DNA from: Streptosporangium lutulentum | GTDB lineage: Bacteria; Actinomycetota; Actinomycetes; Streptosporangiales; Streptosporangiaceae | DNA: 64,000 nucleotides | Direction: 5' to 3' | NCBI RefSeq assembly: GCF_030811455.1 | Contig: NZ_JAUSQU010000001.1 | Coordinates: forward strand, 1,302,001-1,366,000 | Shown: positions 58,967-64,000 of the stretch, one piece after another | Layout of the letters: the number at the start of each line of letters is the position of its first letter | Position numbering within the stretch: position 1 is the first letter of the stretch | Program-made: the position numbers and the translations under genes | Notes under the pieces: generated by a model | What the model was told of the DNA's origin: nothing | Databases searched by the model: none | Seen by the model: the letters and a program-made list of their open reading frames with translations, nothing else

Positions 58967-60394
58967 ATGTTGACCAGGCTTGAGGTGCAGGGATTCAAGA
59001 ACCTGCTGGATGTTCGCGTGGACTTCGGCCCGTTCACCTGCATCGCGGGGGCGAACGGCATCGGGAAGTCCAACGTGTTCGACGCCATCGAGTTCCTGTC
59101 CTATCTGGCCACGGATACTTTGGTGGAAGCTTCTCAGCGAGTCCGTGGTGCCTCTGGTATACGGGGGGGTGATCCTCGGGATCTCTTCTGGGACGGATAC
59201 AGGGACCATCCGCGACGCATCTCGCTGGCTGCGGAGATGATCGTTCCCTCAGAGGTAGAGGACGATCTTGGGGCTCCGGCAAAGCCGACGACGACTTTTC
59301 TACGCTACGAACTCGAGCTGGAATACATTCCTCCTGAGGGGGAGAGCAGCGTAGGGCGGCTGATTCTGGCCCGGGAGGAGCTCCATCACATCAATCGTGG
59401 AGATGCGGGAAAACATCTTCGCTTCCGGCACAGTGCCAAGAATTTCCGGAACGCCGTGGTGCTAGGTCAACGCAGAGGCGGAGCTTTCCTGTCCACGGAG
59501 AAACGAGACAGCGGCACCGTTATCAACGTCCATGGTGATGGGGGGAGCTTCGGCAAGCCGCAGCCGCGGGCTGCCGCCAGAGCCGGTCGGACAGTTCTCA
59601 GCACGGTGACTACGAATGACTATCCGACGATTCTGGCCGCTCGTAGGGAGATGCAGAGTTGGCGTCGTCTGGCGCTGGAGCCATCAGCTCTGCGCGCGCC
59701 TGACAGTTTCGGTGACTCCCGAACCCTTGGAGCGGATGGCCGCCACCTGGCCGCGACCCTCTTTCGCATCGCCAATGAGAGTGGACGGCTGGCGGGAGCA
59801 CCTGACGCTGATGCTGTTTACGCGCAGGTTGCCGACCGATTGTCGGATCTTGCTGCGGTCGGGGTGGAAAGCCTACGTGTCGAGCCAGACCCGGTTCGTG
59901 AGGTCTTCACGCTTTTCCTGCAGGAACGGGGTGGTCTTCGTCTGCCGGCCAGAGCACTTTCCGAAGGAACTCTTCGCTTCCTGGCGCTGTGTGTCCTGCT
60001 TGAGGATCCGACGGTGACCGGCCTTATCTGCATGGAAGAGCCTGAAAATGGCATCCATCCAGCCAATCTTCCAGCCATGGTGGATCTGGTTCGAGACCTG
60101 GCGGTGGATCCACAAGAAGCACCTGACGCTGCGAATCCGTTCAGGCAGGTCATCATCAATACACATGCCCCGGGTGTTGTGCAGTTGTGCGATTCTGCAG
60201 ACCTGCTGCTGGCCGAAGGGCGCTCCTTGCGCGCTTCGAACGGATCGATGACTACGGCTCTCTCCCTTGTTCCCTTCAGCGGATCATGGAGAGCGACATC
60301 GGGTGAAGCTTCGTTTTCCGAGGGTGATGTGGTCGCTTATCTTGTTGCGCCTCCCGGTGCTCAACTTCGTCTGCCTTTGGATGTGGTCGGGTGA
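58967..60394 (+). CDS. OLD/AAA15-like ATPase of a putative two-gene defence module
   Basis: A 475-residue ABC/SMC-type ATPase: N-terminal LEVQGFKNLLDVRVDFGPF and Walker A AGANGIGKSNVFDAIEFLS (residues about 29-47), a long variable helical insert, signature RALSEGTLRFLALCVLL, Walker B LICMEEPENGIHP and H-loop QVIINTHAPGVVQL. This is the AAA_21/AAA15 architecture of OLD-type and PARIS AriA-type ATPases. Its stop overlaps the GTG of a TOPRIM-like gene (GTGA), the usual pairing. Codon use is visibly less GC-biased than its neighbours, suggesting transfer. A role in phage defence is inferred from architecture. Confidence 0.85.
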   Translation: MLTRLEVQGFKNLLDVRVDFGPFTCIAGANGIGKSNVFDAIEFLSYLATDTLVEASQRVRGASGIRGGDPRDLFWDGYRDHPRRISLAAEMIVPSEVEDDLGAPAKPTTTFLRYELELEYIPPEGESSVGRLILAREELHHINRGDAGKHLRFRHSAKNFRNAVVLGQRRGGAFLSTEKRDSGTVINVHGDGGSFGKPQPRAAARAGRTVLSTVTTNDYPTILAARREMQSWRRLALEPSALRAPDSFGDSRTLGADGRHLAATLFRIANESGRLAGAPDADAVYAQVADRLSDLAAVGVESLRVEPDPVREVFTLFLQERGGLRLPARALSEGTLRFLALCVLLEDPTVTGLICMEEPENGIHPANLPAMVDLVRDLAVDPQEAPDAANPFRQVIINTHAPGVVQLCDSADLLLAEGRSLRASNGSMTTALSLVPFSGSWRATSGEASFSEGDVVAYLVAPPGAQLRLPLDVVG

Positions 60395-60481
60395 GCTTAC
60401 GATTGTTCAGAGGTTTGTTCGTGGCTGAGGGAAGTTCGGATCTGCCACTTGCTGATCTCGTTGAATCTCTGTTTGTCGACA

Positions 60482-60491
60482 GGGGTGTGAC
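60482..60491. repeat. Left copy of the IS target-site duplication
   Basis: GGGGTGTGAC, 10 bp, directly before the left terminal repeat. Confidence 0.95.
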
Positions 60492-61891
60492 CAGGGCCCC
60501 GGCAAAGTCGGTTGGGCGGCTCTTGATCATGTGAGGCCGAGGAGGGCCAGAGGGCGGGTGGCGTCTCGGGAGAGGTGCCGGATGGCCTGGGCGAGGTTGG
60601 TCGCGCCGGTCAGGCGCAGAACGCCGATGGCGAGGTTGCGCAGGGCGGCCATGTTGCGGGGTGCGTTGCCGGTGCGGGCTTGGGAGTGGTCCTCGCCGTA
60701 GGTGACGTCGCGGACGTAGTGGAGCCGATTTTCGATGCTCCAGTGGCCGCGGATCCATGCGGCGAGGTCGGCGGGGCTGGCCTGCCAGGTGGGCAGGCTG
60801 GTGATGGCGTAGACGGTCACGGTTCGCCATTTGCCCTGCTTCAGATCCCTGACCTGGCGTTTGATCTGCATGGCTTGGACAGCGTGCGGGAAGAGCAGGC
60901 CGGCTTTGACGGTGAGCACCTTCAGCGTGCGGCGTTCCTCGCGGCCGTGTCCGCGATCGCGCCGGCGGTCGGCAATGGGGACCCGTTTCCACAGCAGGCG
61001 TTTGAGCTGGGTGTGCAGGCTGGGCTGATTCTTCTTCACGATCAGTATGTAATGGGCGTTCTTCTTGGTCACCAGGAAGGTGGCATGATCGCGCTGGGTG
61101 TGCAGCGCGTCGGCGGTGAGGACACATCCGTCCAGGTCAAGACCTTCCAGCAGGGGCTGGAATCGGGTGATCTCGTTCGTTTTGCCGTCCACGTCGGTCT
61201 GGGCCAGCACCAAGCCGGAGTTGTGATCGAAGGCGGCCAGCAGGTGCACGGTGCTGTGTTCGGCCAGGCGAGCACCGCGTAGCGCCTTGCCATCCACCGC
61301 GATGGCCTGGCGTTGTCGGCCGCGCCCGGATGTCGGGGCGCTTTCGGCGTGTATCTGCAGGCGGGCGGTCAGCCACCCAGTGAGGATCGCATCGAGCATG
61401 TCGGCGTCGACAACCTCCAGCAACCGGCGGATCGTCGCCTCGTGTGGTGGCCGATGAGCTCCGATCACGGGGTCGCGTCTGACCTCCAATATGGCCTGGA
61501 CCTGGACTGGAGCATCAGCGATCCATTCGCCGATCGCGGTGAAGGACCGCGCTCCGGCCAGGACCGCCGCTGCGGCCACTGCCAGTACCGAAGCCAGCGC
61601 GTGTCGGATCCCGCGTCGATCGCGCGGATCGGGAACCTGCCGTAACTGATCCAGCAGGCTGGCGTACTCGGCGACTACGACGGGCATGGAGTCGCAGCTC
61701 ACTTCGGCCAGTTGGTTCAGGGCAGGGTTGATCGGCAATGATGAGGGGGCAGGCACGGCCTTCTCTGATCATTTGGCGTAGAGAACCTCATGATCTCGAA
61801 GATCGTGCCTGCTTGCTTACCGGCCGGCTTCGCGTCCGTCACTCCGCGAACCGGACATCACATCATTCAACGCCACTATGCCGGGGCCCTG
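60492..61891. mobile_element. ISAs1-family insertion sequence, 1400 bp
   Basis: The ends are perfect 13-bp terminal inverted repeats: CAGGGCCCCGGCA (60492-60504) and TGCCGGGGCCCTG (61879-61891). A 10-bp direct repeat GGGGTGTGAC flanks it on both sides. It carries one DDE transposase gene on the minus strand. Size, end sequence CAGGG and long target duplication agree with the ISAs1 group. It looks complete and possibly active. Confidence 0.95.
60527..61756 (-). CDS. ISAs1-family DDE transposase
   Basis: A 409-residue transposase. The N terminus [20 protein letters not shown], the catalytic-region segments [14 protein letters not shown] and [19 protein letters not shown], and the C-terminal [21 protein letters not shown] (catalytic Glu) are characteristic of the family. 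GTG start at 61756; an internal ATG at about 61687 is also possible. No frameshift or stop is seen. Confidence 0.93.
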   Translation of the reverse strand: MPAPSSLPINPALNQLAEVSCDSMPVVVAEYASLLDQLRQVPDPRDRRGIRHALASVLAVAAAAVLAGARSFTAIGEWIADAPVQVQAILEVRRDPVIGAHRPPHEATIRRLLEVVDADMLDAILTGWLTARLQIHAESAPTSGRGRQRQAIAVDGKALRGARLAEHSTVHLLAAFDHNSGLVLAQTDVDGKTNEITRFQPLLEGLDLDGCVLTADALHTQRDHATFLVTKKNAHYILIVKKNQPSLHTQLKRLLWKRVPIADRRRDRGHGREERRTLKVLTVKAGLLFPHAVQAMQIKRQVRDLKQGKWRTVTVYAITSLPTWQASPADLAAWIRGHWSIENRLHYVRDVTYGEDHSQARTGNAPRNMAALRNLAIGVLRLTGATNLAQAIRHLSRDATRPLALLGLT

Positions 61892-61901
61892 GGGGTGTGA
61901 C
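61892..61901. repeat. Right copy of the IS target-site duplication
   Basis: GGGGTGTGAC, identical to the left copy; the reading frame of the split gene resumes here. Confidence 0.95.
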
Positions 61902-62640
61902 GCTCAGGCTGAGCAAACCGGACTTCTCGCTTCTCGACAAGGTCCCCAAGGATGTCAGGTCGCGTGTGACAGTCGGCATGAAACTGTTGCGAGACCCTGT
62001 TGATCTAGTTGTTGTGCACCGTGATGCCGACAATGTGGGGCATGAGGTCCGCCAAAGCGAGATCGAAACCGCCGTTCGGGAGGCGGGTGTCACCTCCTCG
62101 GTCATGCCGGTGATACCAGTGCGCATGACCGAGGCATGGCTGCTGCTCGACGAGAGCGGAATACGCCAGGTGGCAGGCAATCCGCGTGGACGGAAGGACC
62201 TCAGGCTTCCCAAGGCCCATGAGATTGAGAATGTCGCCGATCCTAAGCATGTGCTCAAGGAATGCCTCGTCAATGCGGCTGACGTGTCTGGGCGACGTCA
62301 TGATCGCATCACGAAACGTTTCTTTCAACATCGCCGCCAGCTCCTGGAGAGGCTGGACTGCACGGGGCCGGTCTCGGGGCTGCCTAGTTGGAAGCGGTTG
62401 GTCGCAGACATTGATGCGGTTGTTGAACAGTGGAAATGAAGCAGGTCTCGGTTCCCCTTATGTTCGAGACATGGACCTGATCAATCGGAGCGCTGGACAC
62501 CTCGGTACAGGCGCTCAGCGGCTGCGGTGTCATGTCCCGATGCGGGGACGATCGTAAGTCACCCAGCCGCAGGGCACGATGCACTTCATTGCATCATCTA
62601 TGTCTCTGCGCCAAAAATCACCGGAGGAATGGCCCTCACG

Positions 62641-63150
62641 ATGTCGCCTGTCTGGATCACTCGGCCCGAGGCTGAGCGGGACGTCCCCGCGATCCGCGAG
62701 GTCACTCTCAGTGCGTTCCCCACCTCGCTGGAGGCCGACCTCGTCGAGGCGCTGCGTGCCGATCCGGCGTGGCGGCCCGGCCTGTCCATCGTGGCCGAAG
62801 ACACCGGCGGCACCGTCGTCGCCTACTCGTTGCTCACCCGCTGTCACGTCGGCGACGTCCCTGCCCTGGCACTGGGCCCCTGCGCCGTCCTGCCGCATCA
62901 CCAGAGGCGGGGCGCGGGTTCGGCCGCGATCAGGGCCTGTCTCACCGCTGCCCGTGCGATGGGTGAGAACCTCGTCCTCGTGCTCGGCCACCCCGAGTAC
63001 TACCCGCGGTTCGGGTTCACCCGGGCCTCCGCCTACGGGATCCGCCCGTCCTTCGAGGTTCCCGACGCGGCGATGATGGTGCTCGTGTTCGACGACACCC
63101 TCCCAGTGCCGGGCGGCACCATCGTCTACCCGCCGCCGTTCGGCGTCTGA
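62641..63150 (+). CDS. GNAT-family N-acetyltransferase
   Basis: A 169-residue acetyltransferase of the YhbS-like type: ITRPEAERDVPAIREVTLSA, LGPCAVLPHHQRRGAGSAAI (acetyl-CoA loop) and LVLVLGHPEYYPRFGFTRAS. The substrate is unknown. The ATG at 62641 has GGAGGA 12 bases upstream; another ATG at 62629 touches that site and is less likely. Confidence 0.85.
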   Translation: MSPVWITRPEAERDVPAIREVTLSAFPTSLEADLVEALRADPAWRPGLSIVAEDTGGTVVAYSLLTRCHVGDVPALALGPCAVLPHHQRRGAGSAAIRACLTAARAMGENLVLVLGHPEYYPRFGFTRASAYGIRPSFEVPDAAMMVLVFDDTLPVPGGTIVYPPPFGV

Positions 63151-63365
63151 TCCATCCAAGTCTGTTCGTCCGGGCCTTTCCCGGTGAAGGGCCGATGCCG
63201 CCAACCTGGAGACGGCGACGGCTTCGGCCGGTGTCACCGCGGCGGTCGGTCGGAGTCCACGGGTGCTCCTCGTAGCCGGAGCTGCGATCGTCCTGCTCCC
63301 GGTCGCGGTGGTCGTGCTCGACCGGCACGTCACTTCCCGGCGATCCGCCAAGGCGCGGACGCCTC

Positions 63366-64000
63366 TCAGGGTTCGATCCCCGCCAGGACCACCTCCTCGA
63401 GCACGACCGAGGCGGTCGGCTGGTCGGGCAGGTTGTACTGTCCCGCGGTGACGGCGACCACGAGGTCCAGCGCGGGCGCCACGTAGATCCGCTGGCCGCC
63501 GTTGCCGAACCCGCCCGCCCACGTGTCGCCCACGTACCAGTGATAGCCGTAGTGGGAACCCTCGTCGATCCGCACGCGCGGGCGCAGCGCCGCCTCCATC
63601 CAGGACGAGGGCACGACGCCGCCGCCCCCGTCGAGCACCAGCCGCCCGATCGCGAGAAGGTCGCGAGGGGTCAGCCGCAACCCGGAGGCCGCCAGGGCCA
63701 CCCCGTCCTCACCGGTCGACCACTCGAAGCGCGTGATCCCCAGCGGCTCGAACAACCTGGCGCGCGCGTAGTCCTCCACCGCTCGCCCGGTGCCCTTCTC
63801 GATGAGCCGCGCCAGCAGCGCCGAAGCGCCTCCGCAGTAGGACCGCCGGCTGCCCGGCTCGTCCACGACCGGCCGCTCCAGGATGTAGCGGAAACGGTCG
63901 GGCGCGAGTTCCATCGCGATCTCGCTGTTGGCCGCGCTCGTGTAGGGAGCGCTCTCGTCCCATTCCAGGCCGAGCGTCATGGTGAGCGCGTGCTCGACCG
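63366..64000 (-). CDS. Beta-lactamase-family serine hydrolase, 5' end beyond the window
   Basis: The C-terminal ~210 residues of a class C beta-lactamase/esterase-type protein. The catalytic Tyr-like motif YCGGAS lies in the YxN position, and TWAGGFGNGGQRIYVAPALDL corresponds to the KTG/HxG strand. The segment ARARLFEPLGITRFEW is characteristic of the family. The SxxK motif must lie beyond position 64000. Whether it is secreted cannot be seen. Confidence 0.8.
   Translation of the reverse strand, partial: VEHALTMTLGLEWDESAPYTSAANSEIAMELAPDRFRYILERPVVDEPGSRRSYCGGASALLARLIEKGTGRAVEDYARARLFEPLGITRFEWSTGEDGVALAASGLRLTPRDLLAIGRLVLDGGGGVVPSSWMEAALRPRVRIDEGSHYGYHWYVGDTWAGGFGNGGQRIYVAPALDLVVAVTAGQYNLPDQPTASVVLEEVVLAGIEP

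Larger units (their letters stand above)
60391..62439 (+). pseudogene. DUF4276/TOPRIM-like partner gene split by an IS element
   Basis: Two halves flank the insertion: 60391-60491 (LRLFRGLFVAEGSSDLPLADL through VDRGV) and 61902-62439 (TLRLSKPDFSLLDKV, LVVVHRDADNVGHEVRQ, MTEAWLLLDESGIRQVAGN). Removing the IS and one copy of the 10-bp target repeat joins them in frame as a 212-codon gene. The Glu in VAEGSSD and the DAD of HRDADN look like the acidic residues of a TOPRIM nuclease, as in AriB or OLD. It overlaps the ATPase gene by GTGA. In its present state it should be inactive. Confidence 0.85.

Noticed and set aside
63184..63365. Small membrane-protein gene between the GNAT gene and the serine hydrolase
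   Set aside because: A hydrophobic stretch (VLLVAGAAIVLLPVAVVVL) is visible, but the frame runs into the opposing hydrolase gene as Arg/Pro-rich shadow and lacks a good start; at most a relic.

Overview
This window looks like chromosomal DNA of a high-GC filamentous actinobacterium, most likely a member of the Streptosporangiales or a close relative. The signs are very GC-rich third codon positions, frequent GTG and TTG starts, GTGA/ATGA/TTGA overlaps inside operons, an HspR-type (HAIR) operator at lon, CebR-type boxes at a cellobiose locus, an AfsR-type SARP-NB-ARC-TPR regulator, a class II DAHP synthase and an actinobacterial c-di-AMP riboswitch before a wall hydrolase. The genus is an inference. 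No rRNA or tRNA gene was seen.

Layout. 0.1-3.1 kb (minus): DUF1023-like hydrolase and a NarL-type two-component system. 3.3-5.7 kb: lon under a HAIR operator. 5.8-10.8 kb: a Fic-like pseudogene, an AfsR-type regulator, a broken secreted protein and a VanX-like M15 dipeptidase. 11.0-14.1 kb: metNIQ methionine importer with a long leader. 14.1-18.3 kb: a secreted Lys/Trp-rich orphan, an acyl-CoA synthetase and an HtrA-type protease. 18.3-24.4 kb: cydABDC for cytochrome bd, with a divergent PadR regulator. 24.4-31.6 kb: PadR-associated membrane protein, pentapeptide protein, ExeM-type secreted nuclease, APH(3')-like kinase, AlkC-type HEAT protein, thioredoxin. 31.8-34.4 kb (minus): class II DAHP synthase and a flavoprotein. 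34.7-42.4 kb (minus): cebEFG-bglC-cebR-like operon followed by an aldose epimerase and a kinase. 43.0-43.9 kb: CHAP amidase under a c-di-AMP riboswitch. 44.6-47.8 kb: a decaying FecCD-type uptake locus with a methyltransferase. 47.9-54.9 kb: a nonulosonic-acid (sialic/Kdn type) wall-polymer cluster with sialyltransferase-like enzymes and a NeuA-HAD-NeuB fusion. 55.2-58.6 kb: esterase, folD/fchA pair, pentapeptide protein. 59.0-62.4 kb: a less GC-biased module of an OLD/AAA15-like ATPase plus a TOPRIM-like DUF4276 gene, the latter split by an ISAs1-type insertion. 62.6-64.0 kb: GNAT acetyltransferase and a 5'-truncated serine hydrolase.

How the parts work together. The ceb operon imports cello-oligosaccharides, cleaves them with a GH1 enzyme, and is probably switched by the LacI protein acting at two perfect 14-bp boxes. 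The cyd operon encodes both oxidase subunits and the CydDC exporter, with PadR as the likely regulator. The 48-55 kb cluster has the activities to make a nonulosonate, activate it with CMP and polymerise it. FolD lacks the cyclohydrolase lysine and is translationally coupled to an FchA homologue that could supply that step.

Most notable: (1) two 11-codon overlapping mini-ORFs made by 32-bp tandem duplication between cydD and cydC; (2) the ATPase/TOPRIM module disabled by an IS with a 10-bp target duplication, whose exact removal restores a 212-codon gene; (3) the FolD Lys-to-Ile change next to fchA; (4) the tri-domain NeuA-HAD-NeuB protein. Several intergenic tandem repeats (19, 32, 58 and 61 bp) and operator-like palindromes are recorded separately.
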